NCBI GenBank assembly: GCA_958299035.1
Contig: CATQJL010000001.1
Location: 12,887,334-12,951,333 of the forward strand
Direction: 5' to 3'
Source of the DNA: Cylicocyclus nassatus
Lineage: Eukaryota; Nematoda; Chromadorea; Rhabditida; Strongylidae
Length of the DNA: 64,000 bases
Position numbers and translations under genes: made by a program
In this document: piece by piece, positions 36,446-48,700 of the stretch
Layout of the letters: every line of letters starts with the position of its first letter
How positions within the stretch are numbered: the stretch's first letter is position 1
The notes under the pieces: generated by a model
What the model saw: the letters and a program-made list of their open reading frames with translations, nothing else
What the model was told of the DNA's origin: nothing
Databases searched by the model: none

Positions 36446-36922
36446 CTTACAAGGGAACCGTGTCGAGTCGAAGTGGCCTTTCCAGATGAAACCCATACTG
36501 CATTGAAGAGTATTAAGCGGTGATTTCAAATCTGCCTTCCAAATCTGCCAAGCGCCTCTGGACGCCGAGTTATGACCGTTCTTCGAAACGAAAAATGAAT
36601 GCAGAATTTAGGTAAAATTGATTGTTACAATCTTTCCAGCGCTCAGATAAAGCAATGTTAAGTATTAGCATATTATATAAAATGTATCCATTGCATAAAC
36701 AGCTCTGATACTTGACACTGGACCATTTGAGCAAATTTGGGCGATTTTGCTTTAGTTTTGCCTTCAATTTTTTGACCTGAAAAACGGCTATAACTCGGCG
36801 TCCAAGGGCGCTTGGCAGATTTGGAAAGCAGATTCGGAATCACCGATTAATGCTCTTCAAAGCAGTATGGGTCTCATTTGGAAAGGCCACTTCGACTCGA
36901 CACGGTTTCCTTGTTAGTAAGA
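36446..36922. mobile_element. hairpin repeat, full copy
   Basis: A 477-bp fold-back. The left arm (ACAAGGGAACCGTGTCGAGT, then GAAGTGGCCTTTCCAGATGA) pairs with the right arm, which ends in the reverse complement including GACTCGACACGGTTTCCTTG. Both arms contain the CCAAATCTGCCAAGCGC segment near GCCGAGTTAT. Related single arms or diverged hairpins occur at about 33740-33860, 39495-39608, 46797-46930 and 57380-57821, so this family is common in the window. Confidence 0.75.
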
Positions 36923-37382
36923 ATGAGTCCCAACGAAAGACGGGAACCCGACGATATTCTGTGGAGTTCTTCCCAAAAGGCATAAACTTTTGTTATTAGA
37001 ATCTGCTTCATTAACACTTGTTCATCTTGGGTCTCTTAAAAATCACACGCCATAATTTTGAAATAGTTCAACCTAAGCATGCTGTGATGTTTCCTTTCGT
37101 AGCTAGAATACTTCAGAATGTGGTCATTTGATATCCTATTGAAAAAAGCCTTGATAAAAGTTTACCGATAAAAAAGATTCAAAAGCTCAGAACCGAATTT
37201 CAGTACTCCGACTTTGAGCTCAACGTGCATCGACAATTACGCGAATGTCTCCTGAGCTTATTGAAGCAGGAATCTGGTATCCTTACCGAAGAAATAGCAA
37301 AGTCGATTTGCAGCAAAATGGAAGAGGTGAAGTCTAGCAATTTTGCATAATTTTTCCTGCCTCACCAACTTTGGCTCTGCAC
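36923..37382. other. no gene seen
   Basis: AT-rich spacer between two hairpin elements; only short frames. Confidence 0.4.
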
Positions 37383-37746
37383 TTAAAGGCAGCGTCCAGG
37401 CAGATCTGGACCTATGGGGCTTTTACGTGGAAAGTACTTTTGGGGCCCTAACTAAGGCACTGCCCAAGTGGCAACTCAGTTAGTGCTCTAATGGCTGAGA
37501 TATTCCCCTCGAAACGGGCCCCCGCGAACGTATTCGCATGGATTCATGGCAGTTTCGCGCCAGAATCCACGCTTTGCGCCATGAATCCATGCGAAACACG
37601 GTCGCGGGGGCCAGTTTCGAGGGGAGTATCTCAACCATTAGAGCACTACCTGAGCTGCCACTTGGGCAGTGCCTTAGTTAGGGTCCCAAAAGTACTTTTC
37701 ACGTAAAAGCCCCATAGATCCAGATCTGCCTGGACGCTGCCTTTAA
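37383..37746. mobile_element. 364-bp nearly perfect hairpin MITE
   Basis: The two halves are almost exact reverse complements. Ends are TTAAAGGCAGCGTCCAGGCA and the inverted equivalent, and the central loop contains GCGAACG / CATGGATTCATGG words. If TTAA on each side (37383-37386 and 37743-37746) is the target duplication, the element is piggyBac-like. Related ends at 49121, 49446, 60608 and 61116 have TTGA or TTCAA instead, so TTRA may simply be part of the repeat. No coding capacity. Confidence 0.8.
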
Positions 37747-40093
37747 ATTTACTGAGTTGGCTGCCTAAGTAATGTGTGTAAAAAATTTTCGTCTTTTTGG
37801 CTTCGGCCATACATTACCCTCTTATCAGCGTCACCCTTGCCCTATTATCAGTCTTACTATTATTACTAATACTACCAGTTTACTGCTCTTGAATAATGAA
37901 ATGATAAACGCCACAGTTCCATTCATTCGAATGTTACCGATTGTTACGTGTTTTTTCATTGATTAGCGCGGGTAACACGGGTAACACTGCATCACTGGTA
38001 ACACTGGTAAGAACGGCACGGTTACACCACTGGTCAACACTGTTAATGTATGGCCTAAGCCTTTGCATGTGGCGCATTCATTCGAAGGAAGTATGATGAA
38101 GTGGGCTACAAACGCAGCCATTTCTGCCGAATTCTGCTATGGCGTGTGAGCGTTATGGTAGGTTTACGGTACGGAGAGAGAGAATTGATTCCAGATTGTC
38201 CGAAATCTGTTGGAAATTGGTCCTGGGGGGGGGAGAGAATTTGACATGCTGATCATGAAAATGATACTCATTGCGCATGAAAACAATCCCTGGTTCAAAG
38301 CGCCAAATCTCGATTTGTCTTCATATTTAGTTCTTTTTTACCGTGCACAGGAGCTACCTTTAGCAACACTTTGCTCACAGTTTCGTTTCGAAGTGTTCGT
38401 TACAATGTGCACGATGCGATTTTTGCTAAAATAAACGTAAAACAAATTTGACTGTTCCTCGGAGAATGCGCGTATCCTTTACGTTATTTATCAAAAGTCA
38501 AATAGGTTGCAAAAATCTGTAAGGTCTACTGCGTGATCAAGGCGCAGAGGTGATATTGGTTGAGCGGGCGCGAGGAGGGCGCGTATCCTCATCGTTGTAG
38601 ATCCCACGCCTCGTGCGCTTTGCGACTAATAAAGCCGCGTTCGCGCCCGACGATATTGCGCCTTCGTCATGCAGCAGCCTACAGCTCACTTCGTATTCTA
38701 CAAAATTTCGAAATTTGAGTGAGCCATGATCAAAAAGAGAGAATTACAGACAAAGTTGGGGAGACGGACCTTCTGCAGCGCTCGCCGTAGCAGCTTCTGA
38801 TTGGTCACCGCTGCGGCAGCAATTGGCTAAGTTAGAGCTCGACTACCGTTGGAGACGAAGACGCGCAGATTGAAACTACGCAGATTAAAAGATTATGCGG
38901 TTGCGCAAAAGCATCCTCACAAAGGGAAGAAACTTTGATTCACAACATAAACTCAAGTGTAGTATTCAGTTCAAAAAAGTGCAGTTCATGCTTTAAAGTG
39001 CTCAGAATTTTATGACTGTTGTGTATTACCGGCTACAATACTGATAATATCGTTGCGAACAACTCGTTCACTTTGGTAAGGAACGCAGGCGCGCGTACGG
39101 GACGGAGCGATGCAGGAGGGCATACATTTCAAAGGTGCAAAATTTGGTTACGTAAAATCACGCGATCTGTCATCTATAGCATGCCTACCGTAGCTTCAAT
39201 AAGGGAGAGTCATCGAGTCAAGTTTCCGATCACTATAAGATGCATATCATCACAAAGAATTTGGAGCGCTGATTTACCACTAGGAAGAATGTTGTCATGG
39301 ATTTTTATTCAAGGGAACCCTGCAGGGCTGAGATAGTCAGAATTATCAAACTTCAGCATTTTGGGCTCAAACCTCCTTGGGACAGCATATCCATGCTCAA
39401 TGTATGCTGAGTCTTTTTTGAATGTTAGCGAAAGAAGCAATTTTTTATTAATTTTCACCAAAACCATGCATTTTACGACAAAAACGCCCATAACTTCCTC
39501 CCACAAGCGTTGTGCAGATGTGGATTTGAAATTAGCGCTTCAAGCTTTTTGTAAACGTATGTATCCTGTGATAATCGGCCACTTCAACTTCGCGATCCTC
39601 TCTTGGTAAAAGCTTGCTGTGAAACACGAACGTTAATTCTAAATCCACTGCGGGTGAAAACTCTCGAATAAGAAACCCGAACAAATTCATGTTTTTTACG
39701 AGTTATCTTTCCTTCTGAATGCAAATATTTTAGCTGCACGCTCTTATGATCTTAATTATCATATTAGCCTCAGTTCTGCGCCAGCACGCTATCTCGCAGA
39801 TGAGAATATATATTTAGTCGAACTTCCATTCCCTCAAGGTTTGACACCCTTTACGAATTTAGTATAGAAAAACTAACACAAGAAAGTTTGTTTCAAAAGA
39901 TTCAATTTTATGTATCGGTGGCTCCTGGGCTTTACTGCGGCATGAGGCGAAAGAGCGCCTCTTGGAGTGCGTTATGTAGAATACGAAAGTATTTGCGCTT
40001 TATCGAATCAGACGACGTGCACTATCAGTGCAGTAGTAGGGTGCTAACGATAACGGGCGTTGTGGTATAAGATAACTGAGCAGCAAACATAAT
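37747..40093. other. intergenic with scattered repeats
   Basis: Includes short GGTAACAC repeats (about 37968-38040), a G9 run near 38225, a GC-richer repeat at about 38525-38700 (GAGCGGGCGCGAGGAGGGCGCG split by AT-rich flanks) and a half-copy of the 36446-type hairpin at about 39495-39608. No exon is supported. Confidence 0.4.
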
Positions 40094-41504
40094 CAGGGCC
40101 CGGTACGAGGTGGGCAAATGATAGGCTGAAAATCGTTTTGAATAAAGAAAAGGAAAGGGGTTATCGTTTTTGCGGGATCTATGAACTACCATTTTTTCGG
40201 GAGCAGAGCCTCGGAAAAAATGGTGGTTTGTGCTCTCTGCTTATCTTAACATGTTAATACGTGCCTCAACAGGCGCGCAGTGGAGTTCGCGCACATCAAA
40301 CCGCGCCGCCGCTGACTGCCGCACGCGCGACGTCGCTTGTCCGATGCCTTTTGGAAAAAACGTATCGTTTGTTCCCCAGCAAGATTCCCATGGGTACCAC
40401 GCTGCTTTTCGCTTTTTTGAACGTGTTACCCTTGGGCAGTTCAATTGATCTCAGGAGAAACGTGTCAAAAAGAGCGAAAGGCAACGTCGTACTAGGTACG
40501 CACGCTGGTTCACATGGGAACCTTTCTGGGGCGCAGAGGATACATGACTAGTTCTCAATGCGTGCATATTTATATGGTACCAAATCTCGTAAACAAGGAG
40601 CAGAGGCTGGTGGAAACAAAGTATGAAAAAATATGAAAAACTTATGTGAATGGAAGGTGTACCAAGCATTTTTTCCAAAAACCCATAACTGGTGAATGTA
40701 GTTGATATTCAAGTGGCTCATTTGCGAAGCACAGGCAAAATATGGCATTAAGCTTGGTAGTTACATGGACCCGGCTTTGCAGCAGTTAACTGAGAAGTTT
40801 CATTGAAAAATTATGTGACTGAAGGTTGAAGCAAGCTTTTCTGGAAATTTCCCGCTACTAAAAAATGGAAAAATGGCTCGTTTGCAACGCAGAGGTAACG
40901 AAATCGCGCGAGATTTGGTGTGTACACGCGCAGTAGGACTAAGGAACAAAGTTTGAAAATCTATGGAAAACTTATGTGAATGAAGAGCGTGCTCAACTTT
41001 TTTCCAAATAGGTGGGCAATTGCCCACCTAAGCCCACCTAAGGTAGGCAAAGCTTTCAGTTCACATAAGTTTTTCAAAATTCTTACATAAATATGTTGTA
41101 CACCTAAAGCTTACCATATGGTAGAATTTTGGTTCCAAATCCTCCTCTTGTCTCCATTAGAGCCCAAAATCGCATAGCAGCCCAGCTTTTTAAGGAGGAA
41201 AACGCGCTCCAGTCAATCGATACGCGCGAACGGCATTTCTCAGTAATGTAACTGCGTTACTTTGATATTTCTTCATTCCTTCATCATTTTTCTTGCCTAT
41301 TCTTCTTCCTATTTTCTATTTTGATAAAGATGAGGAATAATTAGAAGAATTTGAGCGCTTTTAGGCGAAGTGTGGCCGGTTGCTCTCGTTGCACAAGCAT
41401 AAAGCATCGTTCTTGGGCTCAAGAGGGTATTCGTAAAAAAAATTTGGGATCAAAGGGGAATTCGTTTTGGAAAACCCCATTTGCCCACCTCGTGCCGGGC
41501 CCTG
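40094..41504. mobile_element. hAT-like non-autonomous element, 1.41 kb
   Basis: The left end is CAGGGCCCGGTACGAGGTGG and the right end is the inverted equivalent with one mismatch over about 27 bp. The flanking 8-mers AACATAAT (40086-40093) and AACATAAC (41505-41512) match at 7 of 8 positions, as expected for an 8-bp hAT target duplication, and CAGGG ends are common in hAT elements. No transposase is encoded; the longest frames are under 100 codons. The inside holds reiterated units at about 40571-41020. Confidence 0.75.
40571..41020. repeat. degenerate tandem units inside the hAT-like element
   Basis: Three diverged units share ATGGAAAACTTATGTGAATG-like and TTTTTCCAAATA-like blocks, followed in two of them by TGGCTCGTTTGCAACGCAGA-like sequence. 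They are spaced about 170-200 bp apart. Repeated internal units are frequent in non-autonomous elements. Confidence 0.6.
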
Positions 41505-41522
41505 AACATAACTATATCACAG

Positions 41523-41884
41523 CAGGTCATGCTTACGGCATGATCTTTACGGTGCTTCGGCAGAATATGATACTCAAGAAGAAGTGCAGACGGCACATAT
41601 CGGCACATTTTGAGTAGTCTCCTTCAATGTAAAGACGAAAAGTCAAAATTATCTACTAAAAAATGTTGGTCACACTACTGAGGTACCTTCTTTCTGAGTT
41701 TACAACTAAGCTCTAATTCTTATAGGCAACCAAGAAATCCGAGTGGCAGTGCATTTTTGGAAAGAAGTTTGGAATTTGTATGGAGTTTGAACGGGATACG
41801 CTACTGTACTGCAACATCGGCGACACAGCGCTCATATTCTACCGATGCGCACCGGAACAAATTATGGCGTTACCTGTGGATTAA
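41523..41884 (+). CDS. dynein-light-chain-like gene fragment
   Basis: The clearest part is the exon 41726-41884, after a TCTTATAG acceptor. It encodes 52 residues beginning ATKKSEWQCIFGKKFGICME and containing YCNIGDTALIFYRC before TAA. The pattern W-x-C-x2-G-x2-FG then a beta strand, IGD and a hydrophobic strand matches the C-terminal half of dynein light chain type 1 (LC8). LC8 is a dimeric hub that binds short linear motifs in dynein intermediate chain and many partners. An open stretch at 41523-41614, after a CACAG acceptor and ending CRRHISAHFE, resembles the preceding LC8 helix, but no GT donor joins it in frame. The gene is therefore a divergent paralogue, partly mis-modelled, or a pseudogene. 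The hAT-like element ends just upstream. Confidence 0.45.
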
Positions 41885-43576
41885 TTTTCAAACGGCTTAC
41901 AGAATGTCAATTGAGAATCGAATTTTTTAATGCTAACCGTTTATTTGAAAGAAATGTCAATCAAGATAAAACACACTTATCGATCCCACATCGATTCAGT
42001 ATCCTTGTCTGTATTCTTGACCCATTTTGGACAGGCCCCGCACATGGTGCAGCACGCGGTTTTATGAGGTCTTTTGATCTACGGTGAGAATCGTCTCACT
42101 CCAAAGCTATCAAGTTGACGCCTAAGCCCATACTTCCAAAATATGGAATTGTGTCGCCGCTATCCATTCACGAGATACACGGCAAGTCGAGCAATGGTTC
42201 CAACATATTGCGGCAACGCGAACGTCGCGTGCGACGCCGCAACTTTTGTTTGAATTTTTGTTTCAGTTGTTTCAATTTTTAGAAGAACTGCATTGTTTAC
42301 AACGCCGATGTATGCCGTGTGCGACGTAGATGGATCTAGCCCATTCGCTAATGAGATCTTGGTTCTATTTTGCGGGAAAACATAGCAATCCTTTTAAGGT
42401 TACATAATTCAGAAACTTCAGATCCATTTCTTTGGGTTTGGAGCCTATAGACATGCATCACATTACACAACACTCATTCTGCGAAGTGAAGTCTCTTTGT
42501 TAACTAATGAGCAAAAGCGCATGCTTTTTCGATACGCGCAAGTTTGCAGTCCAAGCTGTGACTTCTTTGCATGCTCAAAAAGAGCGTGACAAGTTTATCT
42601 TCCGGAGCAGGTAAATTGGTGTCACGGTAATTGGAAGGATGAGAAAGCAAATTTGGTAACCGGCTAACCTCGCAAATCACTGTAAAGGTTGACGCCTCTT
42701 CGGGCATGAAGTGGAATCATTCATCTGCTCGCAAAGGATACTGAAAACGCCGAATCCTTAATCCTTCATCAACGCGCTTGACCTGGGAAAATGTTGTTCA
42801 AGATAGCTTTGTAATGGCATGCCTTATGTGTCTAGCATCCTTGCACGACAAGGTTGAAAAAGAGAGAAACTCAAAGAAAAATTGGTATATTCTACTTTGG
42901 CATAGGAAATGTGCTGTGTTTTGACATTTATGAGTGAGATCAAGAATCGATAATAGTTTGCAAGCCAAGCAAGCTTTTTATCCCCCCCCCATCCCGGGAT
43001 AGTTGAATCACTTTGTCAAAGGAAGAGGTTTATCAAGCTGAGAAAATCTAGGACTTTGGTACAGAACTGTTGTTGCCGCCAAGTAAACCAAGTTCGAACA
43101 TAGAACTTGTCTCTTACGAGGATAAAACGCATACAACTTGCCCCATAGCCAAGCAAACTGCTCTCTTTGGTCTGCACAAGGTCATCTGGTACCGTTGAAT
43201 TGGTCATCCATGCCCTAGTATTGTGCTGCACCGAACGCCACTAAAGCACAGGGAGCTCGGTTAATGCTTCCTCACTTTGTACTAGAAAAAGGCCTGACCA
43301 CCTCTGTGACAGTTTTCCAGTTGCGTTTGCCTCAAGTAATGATACTTGACAACATTGTATTCCTTTGTTTTTGTTTTCTGACGCACCTTTGAGTGCATTA
43401 CTTGATTAACATTAATAGCTATGAAGTAACTATAGATTCGTGGTATTTTTCCGTTTTTGTTTGATGCACACGTAGATAGATAACACCTGTGGCAAGTTTG
43501 TTATTACTAGTAAGTTAGTCAAGTTTGAATCGCGTCTAAGTAAAGTATGGTCGGCTGAAGCTTTGAAATTTCGCTA
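41885..43576. other. no gene seen
   Basis: 3' flanks of the dynein-light-chain-like exon and of the kinase gene, which converge on this stretch. Includes a C9 run at about 42982-42990. Open frames are short and unsupported. Confidence 0.4.
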
Positions 43577-45758
43577 TCATTTTGCAGCGACTGGTGTTCT
43601 CGATTTGCTCCTGGATCCGACCGCCGTTGAAATGTTTGCACCTTTAACCCATTCTGGAGTGAACCTGCAGTTGAAACTATCTATTTGATTTGAAATTTCA
43701 CAAAAGGAATACTCAACAAGTTTTCGCGAAAACACTGACTTTTTCATATTAACACATTGCTCCAATCCTGATCTAACATATCGTTTGAGTTTGTCTACAT
43801 CTACTTTCTTTTCTTGTGCGAGAAGTTCGGCTATTGCTATCAATGCCATCGGACACTCTGACAAGCTCGCAGGAACTCCTGTAAACTTATAGAGACACTG
43901 CAGCAACTGTTGGTCATGGTTTGCCACATTACTTGACCAGAATTCTGTCTTTGCTTTAACTACTTCAGGTTCATTCAACTCTCCGCGCCACTTTATGTTG
44001 GATGGAGATAATCTGGAAATTCGTTTGCATCACAAAACACGAGCTAATGCTATACGCACAAATCGGCAACAGTGTAGAACCAGCTCTCGAGATCGCTCTT
44101 TTCATATGCTGCTTTCCGCCGATGAAAGTCGACACTCCAGTATGGCAACGTGTACGAGTCAGGTGTACCGTATCTGAAATTGGAGACTAGATTTGTGAAA
44201 ATTCTAACGGAATCTGGTATACTGATAGTGCTTTAGCGGATTCAGGTTCTGCAAATGCGATTGCATTTGTGTTCTTGACTCAAAACGTTGTCCACACCAC
44301 CCAATACAAAATCACAGCAAAGGGGAATTACAGCAGATACAAAATCTTGGATGAGAGTTCAATTAAGAAGCAGAACAACCTCGTGCCGAGTTCTAAGTCT
44401 TAACTGAACTTTTATCCAAACGGGGATCTGAAATCTGCAGAAAAAAGCTTTATTTCAGCCTTTTCGGTTTAAAGCCTGTATTCCAAGACACTCGACTAAA
44501 AGGCAAAGGAACTTAGAAAAGTTGATAGATGGTCTGGCGAGACACCACGGTTGAGTAGACTCCAAGTAACATAACAGACAACTAACAGTAACATACAGAC
44601 ATGACATATGCCAGCATTATCAATCGCAGCTATGCCGGTCAAACCTACACTCTTTCCACAAGTCAACTCTTATGTTAGTTTGTAGGCACTAATTATCCGC
44701 AAATCTAGCTTGCATTCAGTCATTGGTCTTTGATAAAAACAGTTTCTGAGGATGTTACATTTTTTGGAATAGAAAGACAGAGAACGAAAAGGCAGTTTTT
44801 CGCGTCCACTGAAACGCCAAAAAATTGAGTTCCTTTGATTTATATGCGGTATTTTCTTGCAAAAAGTCATAAAATAGAAGTCTCTTACTACTGCTCACTC
44901 ACATCGGGTACTAGTACTTTGAGAGTAAGTCATGCTTTTCAACTAGATGTTTTCAAACATTTTTTGGCAATTTTCATCTTAAAGAGTCTTTCTTCGTGGC
45001 TACATTCACAAAGCTACATTTTGTAAGCTTCCATTGTATAGTCTGTTGTTTCTGTCTCTTATGGACACAGATGCATCTTACAATTTCAGAAAGCCATGGA
45101 ACTTCGTTCCCAAAATCCGTGACCCAATGCTGAGCACTGCCTCTTACTTACCGAATCTTCTTTCCTTTTCGAACTGTTTCACCATAATCTATAATGTAGA
45201 CTCGGGCAGATTGCCCTCCAACTCCAACGCAGATATTTGTCGGTTTGATGTCTCTATGTATGAAGCCCATATGATGTAGCTCCTGAATGTTCGAGTCCAG
45301 TCATAGCAGCTCTATATTTTGTACTTTCAGTTGAAATATGTGGTAAAAATCTTTCTTCTTCACCTGTAGACCATTAAGCACTTCTCCTGCAATATAGAAG
45401 GCCGAAGAGTTACGGAACTTTCCACCTAGCAGTTCTCGCAATTTTTCGACGTTCATGTCAAGGAGGTTCATTACTGGAATTAGCAGTGCTGTAGCACATG
45501 TATATCCGCTTAAGTAATCAAAATTAGTACCGATGAAGGGCATGTCACAAACTGTCCCACTGTCAACTAAGTGGGGCGCCCATGCTGCTTTGGCTTTGGT
45601 GAGTTGCGCAAGGATTCGGTATTCCCTCTAAATTTAACATTCAAATCTTTTAACCTTGAAAAAGAAGCAAAACCTTCATTCTGATATTGAAGGTGGCGCT
45701 TCCATTACGTATCCCAGTCTTTAGCGCAAATAATCCACTTTGATCCACAATGTTCTCC
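43577..45758 (-). CDS. CK1/TTBK-like protein kinase, six exons found, first exon missing
   Basis: Minus-strand exons 45674-45758, 45531-45627, 45364-45473, 45152-45282, 44060-44173 and 43577-44012 join with matching phases to give 323 residues. Introns are 46, 57, 81, 978 and 47 bp. The reconstructed protein shows, in order: the ATP-anchoring Lys (FALKT, residue 13), the REYRILAQLTKAKA helix, the hinge-like MPFIVMNLL, the catalytic HRDIKPTN (residues 106-113), metal-binding IDYG (129-131, DYG for DFG) and the CK1-type SDLESWFY. A divergent C-lobe ends in a Ser/Arg-rich tail. This is the casein kinase I / tau-tubulin kinase branch, greatly expanded in nematodes; it phosphorylates Ser/Thr. Catalytic residues are present, so it may be active. 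The exon for the Gly-rich loop, which would join with two bases before 45758, was not found upstream. Confidence 0.8.
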
Positions 45759-48700
45759 CTATAAAGTGATTTTCAAAAAAGAATAGCTCAGCAGTGTGTG
45801 GTAATAAGAATCTGCGCAACCCTGTTAATTTATCTGTTCAGGGGTGGGGTAGATTTGAAACAAGATAGATTGTTTTTACACATGCGCGTACTACTTGAGT
45901 ACCCTTGAGCAGTACGAGAGCGGAGGATATACAATATGTATACCTTCCGTTCCAGTAATAGGGTACTTACGGTAAGGTCAGAAGGTCAGTGCGGTCAAAT
46001 CATTTGCAGTTGTAACTTGCAAAAAAATATGCCAAAAATTTTTAAGTGTCAAATTTCTAGGCGAAAATTTCAACTTCTCCTGATCGTTCAATTGATACAC
46101 AAACTTCCCTCAACCAACTGTTTCACGGACAGCTTTTGCAGAACTTTACAACTAACTAGCTCTGGGTTTTCGCAAGAGAGTAGTTTTTCGTATATTTTTT
46201 GTTTGCGTTAATTTCTCTTTCTGCCAAAACAACAAGCTCACTTGAAAGAAGTTACTTTAAACATTGACTGATCAGTATATGCAACGCTTAAACGTAGCAC
46301 GCAAACCACACATTATTGCACTTGAAAGGAAAGGATGGGGCTGTTTCAGACTGCAGTCGCTGCAGCAGCGACAGTCGGATCGATTATCCTTTGCCGGCCC
46401 CATCATGACTAGTGCATTACGAAACAATTCTTAGGGGCTAAACTGCGCTTTGTACGCCGAACAATCTGGCCCAACCCTTACCAACATGATGTGGCAAGCA
46501 TATTAGTGTGCATATTACTAGACGCGCTTTTGAACGATAATTCCCAATCTTCTCCCGTTTTCGCGAACAACTCTCCGAAAGAAATTTGCGCTTTCAAGAA
46601 ATCCAAATTAGTCTAATCTTAAGCAGATTTAAGTAGCGAAGAGCTGTACAAAAACACCTGAAAAGTATAAATTCAATCTTTTATTGATTATATTGACTAC
46701 AAAGATAGAATACAGCCAGCCATTTATAATCCGTATGCGTTTTCTTGTGCAGCTTTTCGCTAATTTCATGCCAATCAAGGTTGACAAATGCAGACTTTTA
46801 AAAGCTCATAACTTTTTCCAGAGTTGTTGCGCGGTAGAGGAAGCAGATTCGGAACTAGCGTTCAAAGCCGCGTCTAATATTACGTGTTTTTCTGTATGCC
46901 AAACTAAATTGGTATCCTTCTCTTGTTAGTTGTAAGAATGTTTGACTCTCTATCACCACCATCGAACATAACATATGCTGCTGAAAAATCTTACTCAATG
47001 CCTATTTGTTTAGAGACTATGTAGATTGCAGAATACCGTCCTTCGTTGTACTTCAGCTGTATCTCATATCTTTGGAAACGTCTATGGTCCTCGTCGTAAC
47101 TGAAACACGAAGTTTATTCATTACTGTTCAGTCCATCAGTCAACTTGTTGTCAACGGTTTCAAGACAAGAATCAAGTTCGATTCACGTCAATTTACGACC
47201 AACACGAAGCAGCATCCGCCAAAAAAGCATTTCATGAAGAATTGATGTGTTAGAAAACAATGCTGACTTTTCAATTCGCTGTTGTTTGCATATAAGGGAA
47301 AAATAATGATTAAAAGATTTTTTTGCTATCAAAATATTCCACAACAGGATTGCTCACAACTCTTGAAGTTCACGGACAACTTTGAGCACATGCCTTTTTC
47401 CTCAGTAAAATTTACAGGATATAGCGGCTCCTTTGGTCGTGTATCCCTTGATCTTACTTGAGACCTGATGTTCGTTAGCAACTTCATCCGCTAGTAACCC
47501 AGCACAAACTATGCAACTCAATTTAGGCTACTGCAAATGATAGAATATCCACTTAATATCACTACCATTAAACGCGAACAATAAACAACGAGGTGCCCAA
47601 ATCGCCCACCGAAGGAGCGTCTCTAACCTTAGAAAACTTGAAGCAATGTTTCATTCAGCACTTCTAAAGCTCACCGTCAAAGAGTACGGCAGCGCGCACG
47701 CATTTCCGCCAATCGGGATGCCTGCACGTGTACGCCCTGTCAGCGGTCGTCCGCGCGCGTCTCTTGGTTGATAATTGCCATGCGCGCGTCAGCCTTGCAT
47801 GCTTTCGACCTATATGGGCGACCGCCTTTGTCATGGAGCAGATATTATGCATGCATCCATGCACGAAATAAAAATGTGCATGCCCCGCCCCATGGGCAAG
47901 CTTTCCCACTCGGCCAAAAATGTCGGAAATTGCCTAATTTTTAAGAATTTATGCGAACTCCCTCACTTTTATATAATGTACGGAGCTTGCCAGTACATCT
48001 GAGCCTAATGATTATATGAACAAAAAGAGAGGATTGGACAGATAGAATTGAAATTAAGCCGCCGGCACCATTGCGTGGCATCTTCCACCAGGACAGACTG
48101 CCTGCGGCGCACCATTGCGCGGCACTGTCGTCAACGTGTTGATATCGCGTCGAAAATGCAATTGACATCTTTGCTGCCCTTGAAGGAAGATTTGTCGACC
48201 ACATGGGCTAGCCCTCCCTGAACACGATTTCACTTGAAAAATCGCTCAAGTAACGTCAAAAGAGACCATATGACTGAACGGAGAGGTCCGCCAATCAGTG
48301 CGGTGTGCGCAACCTGGCTACCATGATGGTTTGTGAATGGCTCATCGTCTGCAAAATTTGCGACCTCCATGTTCCAAGGTGCGACTTGCATCGCGAGCCG
48401 CCAACTCCTGGTACAGAAGCTTCTGAATACTCAATCTACATCACAAGTATGAAGCGGTTCCACCACACTTTTCGTTAGGTTCTACAAGTTATCTCCGGCG
48501 GTACATTAGGCAATGTACATATGCTACATATGCTGAGCTCTTCGCTCTCACCTTAAGTAAACTAAATGTACTATCAAAATTGAGCAGATGACGTTGCTAT
48601 GAATTTCCGAAACTGTTTCACCCAAGCCTTCGCAGTGAGCTAGTGTATAGCTATTGATTCTTGCCGGCAAAGCGATTGAACAAAAGGAAACTGAATGCGA

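Noticed and set aside
40230..40551. Four overlapping frames of 62-96 codons on both strands
   Set aside because: They lie in a GC-rich part of the hAT-like element where stops are rare. None shows a transposase motif.
44960..45088. Alternative next exon for the kinase (CICVHKRQKQQ)
   Set aside because: It has a usable acceptor phase, but the exon at 44060-44173 gives SDLESWFY and joins perfectly on both sides, which is far better support.
45034..45279. 81-codon plus-strand frame
   Set aside because: It overlaps the kinase catalytic-loop exon on the opposite strand and has no independent support.
47416..47460. GYSGSFGRVSLDLT on the plus strand, resembling a kinase glycine loop
   Set aside because: It is on the opposite strand from the kinase gene, is followed at once by a stop, and no other kinase motif lies nearby on that strand. 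Probably chance.
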